Assembly (NCBI GenBank): GCA_028282105.1 | Contig: JANQIO010000071.1 | Location: 1-45,401 of the forward strand | Length of the DNA: 45,401 nucleotides | Direction of reading: 5' to 3' | Origin: Halieaceae bacterium | Lineage (GTDB): Bacteria > Pseudomonadota > Gammaproteobacteria > Pseudomonadales > Halieaceae | In this document: positions 1 to 11,508 of the stretch, piece after piece | How positions within the stretch are numbered: position 1 is the stretch's first letter | Layout of the letters: each line of letters begins with the position of its first letter | The notes under the pieces: generated by a model | Seen by the model: the letters and a program-made list of their open reading frames with translations, nothing else | Told to the model about the DNA's origin: nothing | Databases searched by the model: none | Made by a program: the position numbers and the translations under genes

Positions 1-66
1 CTTCTTGTCCGGGTCGCGGCGGCCCACGTCGATAAACTGGAAATCATTGGCGAGACGATCACTCAT
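1..66 (-). CDS. gltD: Glutamate synthase small subunit, N-terminal fragment (runs off the window)
   Basis: Only the first 22 codons lie in the window (ATG at 66, reading leftward off the edge). The peptide begins MSDRLANDFQFIDVGRRDP, which matches the start of proteobacterial GltD, the FAD/NADPH subunit that feeds electrons to GltB for glutamate synthesis from glutamine and 2-oxoglutarate. It follows the gltB stop by 4 nt on the same strand, as in the usual gltBD operon. Identification rests on this short peptide and on its position. Confidence 0.85.
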   Translation of the reverse strand, partial: MSDRLANDFQFIDVGRRDPDKK

Positions 67-70
67 GGCA

Positions 71-3000
71 TCAATCCGTATTTCTCAGTCGTGACAGCAG
101 TCGGTCGAGATCAGCCGCCTTGGGCTTCACCAGCCAGAACTTGCCGATGTAGTCAGTAAATTCCTCGAGCAGGGTCTGGCCCCAACGCGAGCCGGTTTCC
201 TCAACAAACTCATTGATCATAGCGCGCAGGTGGTGCCGATAGGGCTCAAAGGTCTCGGTGGAGATGCGGTGAATTTCCACCAGCTCGCTGTTGTAGCGAT
301 CGATAAAGCCGCGGTCCTCGTCCAGCACGTAGGCGAAGCCGCCGGTCATACCGGCACCGAAGTTGTAGCCGGTGGGACCGAGCACAATCACATTGCCGCC
401 GGTCATGTACTCACAGCAGTGGTCGCCAGCCGCTTCTACCACGGCCACGGCGCCGGAGTTGCGCACCGCGAAGCGTTCGCCCGCCACGCCCGCCGCAAAC
501 AGCTTGCCGCCGGTTGCGCCGTACAGGCAGGTATTACCGATGATCGCGGTATTGCGCGAATCAAAGCGCGAACCCCGCGGCGGGTACACCACCAGCTTGC
601 CACCGGCCATGCCCTTGCCCACGTAGTCGTTGCTGTCGCCTTCAAGATACATATTCAGGCCGCCGGCGTTCCACACCCCGAAACTCTGGCCCGCGGTGCC
701 GGTCAGGCGCAGGGTGATAGGCGCATCCGCCATGCCGGTGTTGCCGTGGCGCCGGGCAATTTCGCCGGACAGTCGCGCACCGATGGAGCGGTCACAGTTG
801 CAGACGTCGAAGTGAAACTCACCGCCCGCCTTTTGCTCGATGGCGGGCAGCACCTGCGCCACCATTTCCTCCGCCTTCTCGCCACGGTCAAAGGGGTCGT
901 TGGATTGCACCATGCAGTACTCGGGCTGCTCGGCGGCATCCGGGTCCTTGTAGAGCACCGGCGACAGGTTCAGGCGAGACTGTTTTGCAGTTTCACCGGG
1001 CAAGGCCTCGAGCAGATCGGTGCGCCCGATCAGCTCTGCCAGCGAACGCACACCCAGCTTCGCCATCCACTCGCGGGTTTCCTCGGCCATGAACTCGATA
1101 AAGTTCACCACCGTATCCACCGTGCCCTGGAAATGGTCCTCGCGCAGTTGCTCGTTCTGGGTGGCGACACCGGTGGCGCAGTTATTGAGGTGGCAGATCC
1201 GCAGGTACTTGCAGCCCAGCGCCACCATAGGCGCGGTGCCAAAGCCGAAGCTCTCAGCGCCGAGAATCGCCGCCTTCACCACGTCCAGCCCGGTCTTCAG
1301 GCCGCCATCCGTCTGCACCCGTACCTTGCCGCGCAGTTGGTTGCTGCGCAGGGCCTGGTGCACCTCCGCCAGGCCCAGTTCCCAGGGCGAGCCGGCGTAG
1401 CGGATCGAGGTCAGCGGGCTGGCGGCGGTGCCGCCGTCGTAGCCGGAGATGGTGATCAGGTCCGCGTAGGCCTTGGCCACGCCCGCGGCGATTGTGCCCA
1501 CGCCGGGTTCGCTGACCAGCTTCACCGATACCAGCGCCTCGGGATTGACCTGCTTGAGATCGAAGATTAGCTGCGCCAGGTCTTCGATAGAGTAGATGTC
1601 GTGGTGCGGCGGCGGCGAAATCAGCGTCACCCCCGGCACCGAGTAGCGCAGCCGCGCGATCAGGCCATTGACCTTGCCGCCGGGCAGCTGGCCGCCCTCC
1701 CCGGGCTTGGCGCCCTGGGCAATCTTGATCTGCAGCACCTCGGCATTGACCAGGTAGTGAGGGGTCACGCCGAAACGACCGGAGGCGATCTGCTTGATCT
1801 TGGAGGTGCGCTCGGTGCCATAGCGGGCCGGGTCTTCGCCACCCTCACCACTATTGCTGCGCCCGCCCAGCCGGTTCATGGCCACCGCCAGCGCCTCATG
1901 GGCCTCCGGGCTCAGTGCGCCCAGCGACATGCCGGCGGTATCAAAGCGCGGCACGATGGCGGACACCGGTTCCACTTCTTGCAGCGGAATCGGCGTCGGC
2001 GCCTGCTTGACCTGTAGCAGGTCGCGCAGTGTCGCTACCGGGCGGACGTTCACCAGCTGGGCGTAGGTCTTCCAACGCGGGTACTCTCCAGTCCGCACGG
2101 CATCCTGCAGCCCCTTGACCACATCCGGGTTGAAGGCGTGGTATTCCTGGCCGTGCACAAACTTGAGCAGGCCGCCCAGCTCGATGGGCTTGCGCTTGGT
2201 CCAGGCCAGCTTGGCCAGCACCTGCTGGTCCGCTTCCAGTTCATCGAAGCCGGTGCCTTCGATACGGCTGGCTACCCCGCTGAAGCAGCGGTTGGCCACT
2301 TCGCTGGCCAGGCCCACGGCCTCGAATAGCTGCGCGCCGCGGTAGGACGAAATCGCTGAAATGCCCATCTTCGACATGATCTTCAGCAGACCCTTGTTGA
2401 TGCCCTTGCGGTAGTTCTTGTAGCAGCGGCCGGGCTCGCCCAGCAGCTCGCCGGACTGCATCAGGTCGTCCAGCACGGCGTAGGACAGGTAGGGGTAGAT
2501 GGCCGTGGCGCCGAAGCCCAGCAGGCAGGCGAAGTGGTGGGAATCTCGCGCAGTGGCGGTCTCCACCAGCATATTGGCGCTGCAGCGCAGGCCCGCCTTG
2601 ATCAGACTGTGATGCACCGCCCCCACCGCCAGCAGCGCGTGGATCGGCAGGCGGCCTTTCTCCAGCCGCCGGTCAGACAGCACCAGCACCACCTTGTTGT
2701 CGCGCACCGCCATGGCGGCCTGCTCGCACAGCAGATCGATGGCCTCGGCCAGGCTGTGCTGCTCAGGGTCATAGGACAGGTCCAGGGTGCTGGAGAGGAA
2801 GTTCTCGTCCTCCAGGTTCACCAGCCGCGAAAACTTGGCCGGCGACAGCACCGGTGAACTGAGGATCACCCGCTCGGCGTGCTCCGGGCCCTCGTGGAAA
2901 ATGTTCTGCTCCCGGCCCAGGTCGGTTTCCAGCGACATCACAATCTGCTCGCGCAGCGGGTCGATGGGCGGGTTGGTCACCTGGGCAAACTTCTGGCGGA

Positions 3001-4513
3001 AGTAGTCGTACAGGGAGCGCTGCTTGCGGGACAGCACCGCCATCGGCGTGTCGTCTCCCATCGAGCCCACCGCCTCGTTGCCGGCTTCCGCCAGCGGCCG
3101 CAACACCTGGTCACGCTCCTCGAAGCTGACCTGGTACATCTTCATATAGGCCTGCAGGTCCTGCTTGTCGACGCCGGGATCCTGCTCCTCCGCAAAAGTC
3201 CCCTCGATGCGCCGGGCGTTCTGGCGCAGCCACTGCTTGTAGGGGTGGCGCTTCTTGAGAATGTTGTCGACATCCTCGGTCTTCAGCAGCTCACCGGTCT
3301 CGGTGTCGATCACCAGCATCTGGCCCGGGCCGACCCGGCCTTTTTCCAGCACACTCTCCGGGGTGTAGCCGTGGGTGCCGATTTCCGAGGCCAGGGTGAT
3401 GAAGCCGTCGTCGGTCTTCACCCAGCGCGCCGGGCGCAGGCCGTTGCGGTCCAGCAGGCACACCGCGTAGCGGCCGTCGGTCAGCACAATTCCCGCCGGT
3501 CCGTCCCAGGGGTCCATGTGCATGGAGTAGTACTCGTAGAAGGCTTTCAGGTCCGGGTCCATGTGCTCCCGGTTCTGCCAGGCCGGCGGGATCAGCAGGC
3601 GCAGGGCGCGCAGCATGTCCACGCCGCCGGTGCGCAGCACGTCGAGCATATTGTCCAGGCTGGAGGAATCCGAGCCGGTGCGGTTCACCAGCGGTGAGAT
3701 CTCCTCAATATTCGGCAGGCGCTCGGTCTTGAACAGGGCAGAGCGCGCGTCCGCCCAGTTGCGGTTGCCCTCGATGGTGTTGATCTCGCCGTTGTGGGCC
3801 AGCAGCCGGAAAGGCTGGGCCAGGGGCCAGCGCGGCAGGGTGTTGGTGGAGAAGCGCTGGTGGAAGACGCAGATAGCGGTTTCCAGGCGCGCATCACCGA
3901 GATCCGGATAAAACCGCGGCAGGTCCGCCGGCATCATCAGGCCCTTATAGGACAATACCCGGCCGGACAGGGTGCAGATATAGAATTCTTCGTGGGACTC
4001 GAGGCGAATTTCCACCTTGCGGCGGGCCACGAACAGCTTGGTAGACAGCGTTTCGACGCTGCTGCCCGGGGCGTCGATAAACAGCTGCTCGATGCGCGGC
4101 ATATTGCCCAGGGCGATCTCGCCCAGCACGCTGGGGTCGGTGGGCACCTCGCGCCAGCCGACCACCTCCAGGCCCTCGCCGGCAATCACCTCGGCCATGG
4201 TGGCGCGTTCCTCGGCGGCCTTGTCGGCATCGGTGCTCAGGAACACCATGCCGATCCCAAAGCGCTCCGACAGTTCGCGCTCGAATTCAGCGCGCGCCAA
4301 CTCACGCATAAAACTCTCGGGCATCTGCAGCAGCAGGCCGCAGCCGTCGCCGGTTTTGCCGTCGGCGGCGATACCGCCGCGGTGAGTCATGCAGGTCAGT
4401 GACTCAATCGCCGTCTGCAACAAACGGTGGCTCGCCTCACCCTGGGTATGGGCGATCAAACCGAAGCCGCAGTTGTCGCGGAACTCACCAGGGCGATATA
4501 AGCCTTGAGCCAT
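71..4513 (-). CDS. gltB: Glutamate synthase (NADPH) large subunit
   Basis: GltB hydrolyses glutamine at an N-terminal amidotransferase domain, channels ammonia and makes glutamate from 2-oxoglutarate on an FMN/3Fe-4S centre; it works with GltD in ammonium assimilation. The chosen start (ATG 4513) gives 1480 aa, normal for the family; the longer frame back to 4582 adds 23 unlikely residues. Cys15, after a 14-residue propeptide ([14 protein letters not shown]), is the expected class II amidotransferase nucleophile (CGFGLIAH). The cluster ligands are visible as C1101, C1107 and C1112 ([13 protein letters not shown]). The C-terminal glycine-rich GXGXG beta-helix region is present near the end (repeated GG..G motifs such as [13 protein letters not shown]). 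Upstream of the ATG there is only a weak SD-like GGA. Assignment is secure. Confidence 0.97.
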   Translation of the reverse strand: MAQGLYRPGEFRDNCGFGLIAHTQGEASHRLLQTAIESLTCMTHRGGIAADGKTGDGCGLLLQMPESFMRELARAEFERELSERFGIGMVFLSTDADKAAEERATMAEVIAGEGLEVVGWREVPTDPSVLGEIALGNMPRIEQLFIDAPGSSVETLSTKLFVARRKVEIRLESHEEFYICTLSGRVLSYKGLMMPADLPRFYPDLGDARLETAICVFHQRFSTNTLPRWPLAQPFRLLAHNGEINTIEGNRNWADARSALFKTERLPNIEEISPLVNRTGSDSSSLDNMLDVLRTGGVDMLRALRLLIPPAWQNREHMDPDLKAFYEYYSMHMDPWDGPAGIVLTDGRYAVCLLDRNGLRPARWVKTDDGFITLASEIGTHGYTPESVLEKGRVGPGQMLVIDTETGELLKTEDVDNILKKRHPYKQWLRQNARRIEGTFAEEQDPGVDKQDLQAYMKMYQVSFEERDQVLRPLAEAGNEAVGSMGDDTPMAVLSRKQRSLYDYFRQKFAQVTNPPIDPLREQIVMSLETDLGREQNIFHEGPEHAERVILSSPVLSPAKFSRLVNLEDENFLSSTLDLSYDPEQHSLAEAIDLLCEQAAMAVRDNKVVLVLSDRRLEKGRLPIHALLAVGAVHHSLIKAGLRCSANMLVETATARDSHHFACLLGFGATAIYPYLSYAVLDDLMQSGELLGEPGRCYKNYRKGINKGLLKIMSKMGISAISSYRGAQLFEAVGLASEVANRCFSGVASRIEGTGFDELEADQQVLAKLAWTKRKPIELGGLLKFVHGQEYHAFNPDVVKGLQDAVRTGEYPRWKTYAQLVNVRPVATLRDLLQVKQAPTPIPLQEVEPVSAIVPRFDTAGMSLGALSPEAHEALAVAMNRLGGRSNSGEGGEDPARYGTERTSKIKQIASGRFGVTPHYLVNAEVLQIKIAQGAKPGEGGQLPGGKVNGLIARLRYSVPGVTLISPPPHHDIYSIEDLAQLIFDLKQVNPEALVSVKLVSEPGVGTIAAGVAKAYADLITISGYDGGTAASPLTSIRYAGSPWELGLAEVHQALRSNQLRGKVRVQTDGGLKTGLDVVKAAILGAESFGFGTAPMVALGCKYLRICHLNNCATGVATQNEQLREDHFQGTVDTVVNFIEFMAEETREWMAKLGVRSLAELIGRTDLLEALPGETAKQSRLNLSPVLYKDPDAAEQPEYCMVQSNDPFDRGEKAEEMVAQVLPAIEQKAGGEFHFDVCNCDRSIGARLSGEIARRHGNTGMADAPITLRLTGTAGQSFGVWNAGGLNMYLEGDSNDYVGKGMAGGKLVVYPPRGSRFDSRNTAIIGNTCLYGATGGKLFAAGVAGERFAVRNSGAVAVVEAAGDHCCEYMTGGNVIVLGPTGYNFGAGMTGGFAYVLDEDRGFIDRYNSELVEIHRISTETFEPYRHHLRAMINEFVEETGSRWGQTLLEEFTDYIGKFWLVKPKAADLDRLLSRLRNTD

Positions 4514-4597
4514 AAAAAGGGTCCAAATTTTCTTGCTAAAACAAGCGGTTAGACAGAACGCGACGCCGGAACCCAGACGCACGCAAAAAGGCCGGTA

Positions 4598-4627
4598 ATT
4601 TTACACAAGTTGCGCGGATGCGAACAA
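4598..4627 (-). promoter_or_regulatory. Candidate sigma-70 promoter for gltBD
   Basis: On the minus strand a TAAAAT -10 box (4603-4598) is preceded, 18 bp upstream, by a weak TTGTTC -35 (4627-4622). A start near 4591 would give a 5' leader of roughly 78 nt before the gltB ATG. The -10 is five of six to consensus and the -35 three of six, so this is only a plausible candidate. The 148-bp gap between aroB and gltB holds nothing else I can name. Confidence 0.35.
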
Positions 4628-4661
4628 TGCACCCGTGGATAGCCGCCATTGATACGGCGAA

Positions 4662-5768
4662 TTATACCGGGGCGGTTTCCAGCAGGCTGCGAAGGGTGTC
4701 GCCGGGTACGTCATCGACCACCCGGGCCGCGCCGATACGGTCCAGCAGGATCAGGCGCAGCCGACCGTCAATGACCTTCTTGTCGCGCTGAATCAGCTCG
4801 AGATAGCGATCTGCGCTCATATCTGCCGGGCCGGTAATAGGCAGCCCCGCGGCGGCCAGCAGTTCGAGCAGCGGCGCGACTTCGTCTGCGGGCAAGCCGC
4901 AGTGCTGCACGGACAGCCGTGTAGCCATGGCCATGCCGGCACCAACGGCCTCGCCGTGCAGCCACTCACCATAACCCTGGGCAGTCTCGATGGCATGGCC
5001 AAAGGTATGCCCGAAATTGAGCAGCGCCCTCAGGCCCGCCTCACGTTCATCCTCCGCCACCACCCGGGCCTTGTTGCTGCAGGAGCGCTCAATGGCCTCG
5101 GCCAGCGGACCTTCTTCCAGGGCGCGCAGCTGGCTGATGTGATCGTGCAGCCAGCGGTAGAAAGGTTCATCGCCGATCAACCCGTATTTGATCACTTCCG
5201 CCAGCCCCGCCGACAGCTCCCGCGGTGGCAGGCTATGCAGGGTGTCGATGTCGATCAGCACCGCGCTGGGCTGGTAGAAGGCGCCGATCATGTTCTTGCC
5301 CAGGCTGTGGTTCACCGCTGTCTTGCCGCCCACCGAAGAATCCACCTGGGACAGCAGGGTGGTGGGCACCTGGATGAAATTGACACCGCGCTGGTAGGTG
5401 GCGGCGGCAAAACCCGCCACGTCCCCCACCACACCACCACCCACGGCAATGATGGTAGTGCTGCGGTTGTGGCCTTCGGCCAGCAGACGGTCGTATATGT
5501 GCCCGAGGGTATCCAGGGTCTTGTGCTGCTCGCCATCGGGCAGCACGATCTCGGAGATTTTCTCGATCGCGGGCTCAACCCCGTCGAGCGCGGCGCGCAC
5601 CCGGTCCACATACAAAGGCGCAACGGTTTCGTTGCTGATAATCGCCACCTGCCTGCCGCTGACGTGGCGCCCCAACAAGCCGGGGTCCGCCAACAGGGAA
5701 CGCCCGATGTAGATGGGATAGCTGCGATCCTCCAGCTCAACGTGCAGGGTGTGCATCAGGACGGTCAT
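4662..5768 (-). CDS. aroB: 3-dehydroquinate synthase
   Basis: AroB converts DAHP to 3-dehydroquinate, the second step of the shikimate pathway, using NAD+ and a divalent metal. The 368-aa product carries the nucleotide-binding GGGVVGDVAGF stretch at about 110-120, the substrate/metal motifs VDSSVGGKTAVN, AGLAEVIKYG, NFGHTFGHAIE (metal His) and WLHGEAVGAG (metal His). Length equals that of the usual gammaproteobacterial enzyme. The ATG at 5768 has an AGG 8 nt upstream; an internal ATG at 5756 would match some annotated starts but has no ribosome site. It follows aroK by 99 bp in the pil-aro run, the arrangement known in Pseudomonas. Confidence 0.97.
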   Translation of the reverse strand: MTVLMHTLHVELEDRSYPIYIGRSLLADPGLLGRHVSGRQVAIISNETVAPLYVDRVRAALDGVEPAIEKISEIVLPDGEQHKTLDTLGHIYDRLLAEGHNRSTTIIAVGGGVVGDVAGFAAATYQRGVNFIQVPTTLLSQVDSSVGGKTAVNHSLGKNMIGAFYQPSAVLIDIDTLHSLPPRELSAGLAEVIKYGLIGDEPFYRWLHDHISQLRALEEGPLAEAIERSCSNKARVVAEDEREAGLRALLNFGHTFGHAIETAQGYGEWLHGEAVGAGMAMATRLSVQHCGLPADEVAPLLELLAAAGLPITGPADMSADRYLELIQRDKKVIDGRLRLILLDRIGAARVVDDVPGDTLRSLLETAPV

Positions 5769-5867
5769 GTCGGTGCCTATCAGCTAGTACTCAAGTGCCG
5801 CCGGCTGTTCTGAGCCGCCGCGGGCCGCTCCGGGCCGCCGGTTGCCGACCCACCGTGGAGTGCACGG

Positions 5868-6386
5868 TCAGCCTGCCATCAGCGCCTCTGCCAACTGCTG
5901 GGCTACGCTGCGTGCCGACAGGCCATCGGTTTCGGCAATATGGTCTGCAATCTCCCGGTACAGGGGGTCGCGCTCTGCCATGAGCTCACGAAGCCTACCT
6001 TCGGGATCGGGGACCTGCAACAGCGGCCGGTTGCGATCCTTGGCGGTGCGCTCCACCTGCTGTCTGATGGAGGCATACAGGTACACCACGCTGCCCCGCT
6101 CGGCCAGGGCGCGGCGGTTCTCAGGGCGCAGGATGGCCCCACCGCCGGTGGCCAGCACCAGGCCATCACGCTGAGTCAGTTCGTCGATCATGCGGGCCTC
6201 GCGGTCGCGAAATCCGGCCTCGCCCTCAACGTCGAAAATCCAGGGAATATTAGCGCCGGCGCGCTCCTCGATAGCCTGGTCGCTATCGAGAAATTCGAGG
6301 TGCAGGATTTGCGCCAGCTGGCGGCCAATCGTGGTCTTCCCGGCGCCCATGGGGCCCACCAGGAAGACCCGTTGTCCTGCCGCCAT
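5868..6386 (-). CDS. aroK: Shikimate kinase I
   Basis: AroK phosphorylates shikimate at the 3-hydroxyl with ATP. The 172-aa protein shows the Walker A loop GPMGAGKTT at about 11-19, the [11 protein letters not shown] shikimate/Mg site, the [10 protein letters not shown] segment, the [12 protein letters not shown] shikimate-binding motif and a DRNRPLL lid region. All are canonical. The ATG lies only 3 nt after the pilQ stop, so the gene is almost certainly co-transcribed, and probably translationally linked, with the pil genes. Confidence 0.97.
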   Translation of the reverse strand: MAAGQRVFLVGPMGAGKTTIGRQLAQILHLEFLDSDQAIEERAGANIPWIFDVEGEAGFRDREARMIDELTQRDGLVLATGGGAILRPENRRALAERGSVVYLYASIRQQVERTAKDRNRPLLQVPDPEGRLRELMAERDPLYREIADHIAETDGLSARSVAQQLAEALMAG

Positions 6387-6389
6387 AGC

Positions 6390-8540
6390 TCAGTCGAGCA
6401 GGGTCTCGGCGAGGATGCGCGGCGTGATGAAGATCAGTGTTTCGGTCTTGCTGGCTTCGTAGTTGGTGCTTTTGAACAGGTTGCCGACGTAGGGAATGTC
6501 TGCAAAGAACGGCACCTTGGTCACCGACTGGATGTCCTCTGTGCGGAACACGCCGCCCAGTACGACGGTCTCGCCGTTACCCACCAGCACCTGGGTAGTG
6601 AGCTGGGTGGTGTCGATGGAGGGAATGGCGCCGCCGGTGCCGCTGGGCACCAGTTCACCCACCGAGTCCTGGTTGATCACCAGGTCCAGCAGGATACGGT
6701 CGTCCGGCGTGATATTGGGGGTCACGTCCAGGGCCAGTACCGCCTCCTTGAAGGCCACCGTGGTTTCGCCGTTGGCGGATGACTGCTGGAACGGCACCTC
6801 GGTACCCGACTTGATGCTGGCCTGCTGCTTGTCGCCGGTAATCACCTTCGGCTGCGATACCACTTCACCGGTACCGGAAGACTCCAGGGCTGACAGCTCG
6901 GCCGCCAGGAACAGGTCGTTGCTGGTGTAACCCACCGCGAATGAGCCCGAGGCGCCGGCGACCCCGAGGTCTACCAGCAGGGCGCCGGGGAAGTTGACCG
7001 TCGGCGGGTTGCCCTGGGTAACATCGTTGTTGAGCGAGACCACGTTGTCGAGGTCACCCGCCACCGACGTGACGTCGTCGTCACCGATGTCCAGATATGC
7101 ACCACCCCATTGGATACCGAGGGAGCGGCTGGCGTCAGACTGGGCGATCACGATGCGCGCCTCGATCATGACCTGGCGAATAGGAATATCTACCCGGTCG
7201 ATCAGGTTGCGAATCTCGCCCAGCTTGGAAGCGGTGTCAGTCACGATCAGCGAATTGGTGCGCTCGTCCACGATCACCGAACCGCGGCCCGAGACCAGGG
7301 ATCCGCCCTCTTCACTGCCCGCTGCCAGCAGGTTGACGACGTTGGCAGCCTGGGCGTAGCGGATGCGGATGAACTCGGTCTGCAGCGGCGCCAGTTCGGC
7401 GATCTGCTTGTTGGCTTCAATCTCCTGGCGCTCGCGCTCGGCGATCTCCGCCGCCGGCGCTACCATCAGTACATTGCCTACCTGGCGCTTGTCGAGACCC
7501 TTGGTCTTCAGCACCAGTTCCAGCGCCTGGTCCCAGGGCACGTTCTGCAGGCGCAGGGTAATGCGGCCCTGCACCGTGTCACTGGCCACCAGGTTGAGCT
7601 CGGTGAAGTCGGCGATCAGCTGCAGCACCGCGCGAATCTCGATGTCCTGGAAGTTCAGCGACAGGCGGTCGCCCACGTAATTGAACTCATTGCGGCGCTC
7701 TTCGGCCTCGCGCGGCGTCAGCGGCTTCACCGCCACCACGTACTGCTCGTCAGTCTGGTACGCCAGGTAGTCGTAGTCGCCGCTGGCGTCCATGGCCAGG
7801 GTGACGCCGGTTTCGCTGGAGGTGACTTCCACGGTCGATACCGGGGTGGCGAAGTCGGTCACGTCATAGCGGCGCAGGATATCTTCGACCGCGGTGGTGT
7901 CCAGGAACTCGACCTTGACCTGGTCGCCTTCGCTGTAGACATTCACATCAACCTTCGGGTTGTTAAGCGTCAGTATCAGCCGGCCTTCACCGTCGGCGCT
8001 GCGCTGGAACTCCAGATCCTCGATCCGCGACTGGGGATCGGTGGCCTCAACCAGTTCGGTCTTCACCTGGAAGGGGTCGGAGATGGGCTTCAGGTACTCA
8101 TCGGCGCCCTCGTTACCCACTTCCACTACCAGGGCATTGCCGTCCACACGGGTGTAATAGGGCACCAGCTTGACCAGGTTGACGATCATGCGGGTGCGGT
8201 CACCGGATTCCAGCACCACGACGCCGGTGGCGTTGCCGTAGGGCAGCGCATACTTTTTGCGATCCAGCGCGCTGCTGGTGGCCGGCAGGTCCATGGCGAT
8301 CCGCGCCGGCCGCTCAATGGTGTAGGACTCCGGCGTCGGCGGCGGGCCGTCAAACTCGAGGCGAATCTCAAACTTGCTACCCGGCTTCGAGTTGAAGCTG
8401 ATGTCCTGTACCGTCACAGCCGCCGTAGCCGTGCTGCTGACTGCAGTCAGGACCAGGGCAAACAGCACTCCCCACAGGCCGCGGCCCGTTGCCGTTCTAC
8501 TGTTTTGCTTTTTCATTATTCTGTCCATGACAGTCACCAT
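6390..8540 (-). CDS. pilQ: Type IV pilus secretin PilQ
   Basis: PilQ forms the outer-membrane channel through which type IV pili exit. The 716-aa protein has an N-terminal signal peptide (hydrophobic LWGVLFALVLTAV, cleavage near TATA-AV), an AMIN peptidoglycan-binding region (about 40-250), an STN/N0 domain (around LSLNFQDIEIRAVLQLIADF, near 295), N1-type domains and the C-terminal secretin domain ending with the conserved VPFFADIPYVGNLF. Length matches the Pseudomonas protein (about 714 aa). Three possible starts exist: ATG 8540, 8528 and 8516; 8516 has a GGA 10 nt upstream and still gives a complete signal peptide, so the true start may be there. The pilP stop is 7 nt upstream of 8540. Confidence 0.97.
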   Translation of the reverse strand: MVTVMDRIMKKQNSRTATGRGLWGVLFALVLTAVSSTATAAVTVQDISFNSKPGSKFEIRLEFDGPPPTPESYTIERPARIAMDLPATSSALDRKKYALPYGNATGVVVLESGDRTRMIVNLVKLVPYYTRVDGNALVVEVGNEGADEYLKPISDPFQVKTELVEATDPQSRIEDLEFQRSADGEGRLILTLNNPKVDVNVYSEGDQVKVEFLDTTAVEDILRRYDVTDFATPVSTVEVTSSETGVTLAMDASGDYDYLAYQTDEQYVVAVKPLTPREAEERRNEFNYVGDRLSLNFQDIEIRAVLQLIADFTELNLVASDTVQGRITLRLQNVPWDQALELVLKTKGLDKRQVGNVLMVAPAAEIAERERQEIEANKQIAELAPLQTEFIRIRYAQAANVVNLLAAGSEEGGSLVSGRGSVIVDERTNSLIVTDTASKLGEIRNLIDRVDIPIRQVMIEARIVIAQSDASRSLGIQWGGAYLDIGDDDVTSVAGDLDNVVSLNNDVTQGNPPTVNFPGALLVDLGVAGASGSFAVGYTSNDLFLAAELSALESSGTGEVVSQPKVITGDKQQASIKSGTEVPFQQSSANGETTVAFKEAVLALDVTPNITPDDRILLDLVINQDSVGELVPSGTGGAIPSIDTTQLTTQVLVGNGETVVLGGVFRTEDIQSVTKVPFFADIPYVGNLFKSTNYEASKTETLIFITPRILAETLLD

Positions 8541-8547
8541 GTGATTA

Positions 8548-9081
8548 TTAGAGGCCAGCCAGCTTGATAGTGCGCGGACGCTCTACCCAGCCATCGCTGC
8601 CATCTGAAACGATCTCGATAACAGCCACGTAGGTGTCTGTCATCTCAACAATCTTGCCGTGATTGCGGCCCAGGAAGTTCCCCACCCTGACCCGGTGCAC
8701 CCCACCCTCCGGGTCCCTGATCAGCACCCAGTCGATACCGGCCCGAGACAGGGTCCCCACCATGCCCAGTGAATCGAAAGTGAACTGCTCGAGAAATTCC
8801 TTGGGCCGGGTGTCGTCCGGTTCCACCGTGGACACGGACTGTAGCTGCGAGATTTCGCGAATCTCGATCGGCCGATCAAAGGGGCTGCGCAGGCTGGTGG
8901 CACTGTAGGCAAACGCCTTGTAGGCCTTGAAGGCCGGAATCGGCGGTATCACGCCCCCGGGGCGTGAACGCTTCTCGTCCATGAATTCGTCCAGGTCGGT
9001 AAACTCGTCACTGGCGCAGCCCACCAGGCCAATCACCAGCGCCAGCGCGCAGAGCTTGCCGAAGTTACGCTTCCCGCTCAT
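8548..9081 (-). CDS. pilP: Type IV pilus inner-membrane lipoprotein PilP
   Basis: PilP is the periplasmic lipoprotein that links the PilMNO inner-membrane platform to the PilQ secretin. The 177-aa product has a lipoprotein signal ending in the lipobox LVGC (Cys22), a flexible acidic/proline-rich linker, and a C-terminal beta-rich domain (SLGMVGTL, VHRVRVGNFLGRNHGKI) typical of the family. The ATG overlaps the pilO stop by 4 nt (ATGA), which implies translational coupling. Confidence 0.95.
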   Translation of the reverse strand: MSGKRNFGKLCALALVIGLVGCASDEFTDLDEFMDEKRSRPGGVIPPIPAFKAYKAFAYSATSLRSPFDRPIEIREISQLQSVSTVEPDDTRPKEFLEQFTFDSLGMVGTLSRAGIDWVLIRDPEGGVHRVRVGNFLGRNHGKIVEMTDTYVAVIEIVSDGSDGWVERPRTIKLAGL

Positions 9082-9692
9082 GACTCGTTATCCCGATACC
9101 GGTAGGTCTTGGCCGTGATGTTCAGCGACAGCATGGAATTGCCCGGGCTCTGCTGACGAATCACGAAATCGTGCAGAGTCACAATACGGGGCAGGCTGGC
9201 CATACCGCTGACGAAAGCCCCCAGGTCGTGGTAGGAGCCGCGGGCAACAATCTTGATGGGCAGTTCGATATAGAACTCGCGCGCCACCTCTGACTGCAGC
9301 TCGATACTGTTGAACTCAAGGCCATTCATCATGCCCTTGTTGGTAATGTCCTCCAGCAGGCCCGGCACCTCGGTGTCGCTGGGCAGCTGGCTGACCAGGG
9401 CGCCGAAGGACTCCTGCATCTCCTGCATCTGCTCGCGGTAGGCTTCCAGATTGGCGGCCTGGAAGGCCTTGCGCTCGAACTCTTCCTTCAGCTGGACCTC
9501 TTTGCCCTGAGCCGTCGCCAGCGCCGTTTGCAGGTTCTGGATATGGTAGAAGTAGCCCAGCGCCAGTACGCCAACCAGCGCCAGGCACCAGACGATGATC
9601 TTGACCGCAATCGGCCAGGAGCCGATGTTGTCGAGATCGAGATCATTGATGTCGAATTCCTGTATCGACTTGAGGACGTCTTCCATCGCCAT
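9078..9692 (-). CDS. pilO: Type IV pilus inner-membrane protein PilO
   Basis: PilO pairs with PilN in the inner membrane to form the alignment subcomplex. The 204-aa protein has a short cytoplasmic N-terminus (MAMEDVLKSIQEFDINDLD), one transmembrane segment at about 28-48 (WPIAVKIIVWCLALVGVLAL), a coiled-coil region rich in Gln/Glu (about 55-95) and a ferredoxin-like periplasmic domain. It begins 3 nt after the pilN stop and overlaps pilP by 4 nt. Confidence 0.95.
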   Translation of the reverse strand: MAMEDVLKSIQEFDINDLDLDNIGSWPIAVKIIVWCLALVGVLALGYFYHIQNLQTALATAQGKEVQLKEEFERKAFQAANLEAYREQMQEMQESFGALVSQLPSDTEVPGLLEDITNKGMMNGLEFNSIELQSEVAREFYIELPIKIVARGSYHDLGAFVSGMASLPRIVTLHDFVIRQQSPGNSMLSLNITAKTYRYRDNES

Positions 9693-9695
9693 GAC

Positions 9696-10261
9696 TCAGC
9701 CCCCCTCTTCGTCGCCCGCCGAGGGCAGTTGCAGCTGGACGGTCATATTGAAGGTGGTGGCCTGATCACCGTAGGTGGGCTCCGCGCGCACACCCTCGAG
9801 GTTGGGGTTGGCAAACCAGTCGGAGGCATCGAGCCTGCGCATCAGGCTGGACACCCGGTTGTTGGATTCGGCAATGCCGTTGATGGTGATGGACTGCTGG
9901 GACGAGGTTAGCTGGGTGTAGAACACGCCATCGGGCACGGTACGCACCAGCTGATCCATGATACGTACGATAATCGGCCGGTTACCCTGCAGATCCTGGA
10001 TCACCTTCATGCGATCCAGCAGCTGGGTGCGCTTGCGCTGCATCTCACGAATCTCGGCCACCTTCGCATCCAGCTCGCGAATGTTCTGGGTCAGGTAGTT
10101 GTTGCGGTCATTCTGGGTCTGGATCTGGCCCGAGAAGAACAGGTCCACCAGGAACACGATCACCGCGCCGACGCCGGCCACAGCACCCAGCACTACCAGG
10201 AATTCCTGTTTGAGTTCGGCGCGTCGCTCGTCGCGCCAGGGAAGCAGGTTAATCGAAGCCA

Positions 10262-10262
<1 letters not shown>
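9696..10262 (-). CDS. pilN: Type IV pilus inner-membrane protein PilN
   Basis: The 188-aa product begins MASINLLPWRDERR; the INLLPWR motif is the cytoplasmic peptide of PilN that docks into PilM. A transmembrane helix follows (about 24-45), then a coiled coil (LTQNIRELDAKVAEIREMQ) and a ferredoxin-like periplasmic domain. The start codon shares one nucleotide with the pilM stop (TAATG), a classic coupling arrangement. Confidence 0.96.

Positions 10263-11508
<1,246 letters not shown>

Noticed and set aside
230-1570. Long open frame antisense to gltB (446 codons, plus strand)
   Set aside because: It lies wholly inside the well-supported gltB, its product is His/Ala/Arg-rich with no family signature, and such frames are expected opposite GC-rich genes. 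The same applies to the long antisense frames under pilQ, priA, argS, hslU, ubiB, the acylase and the ABC exporter.
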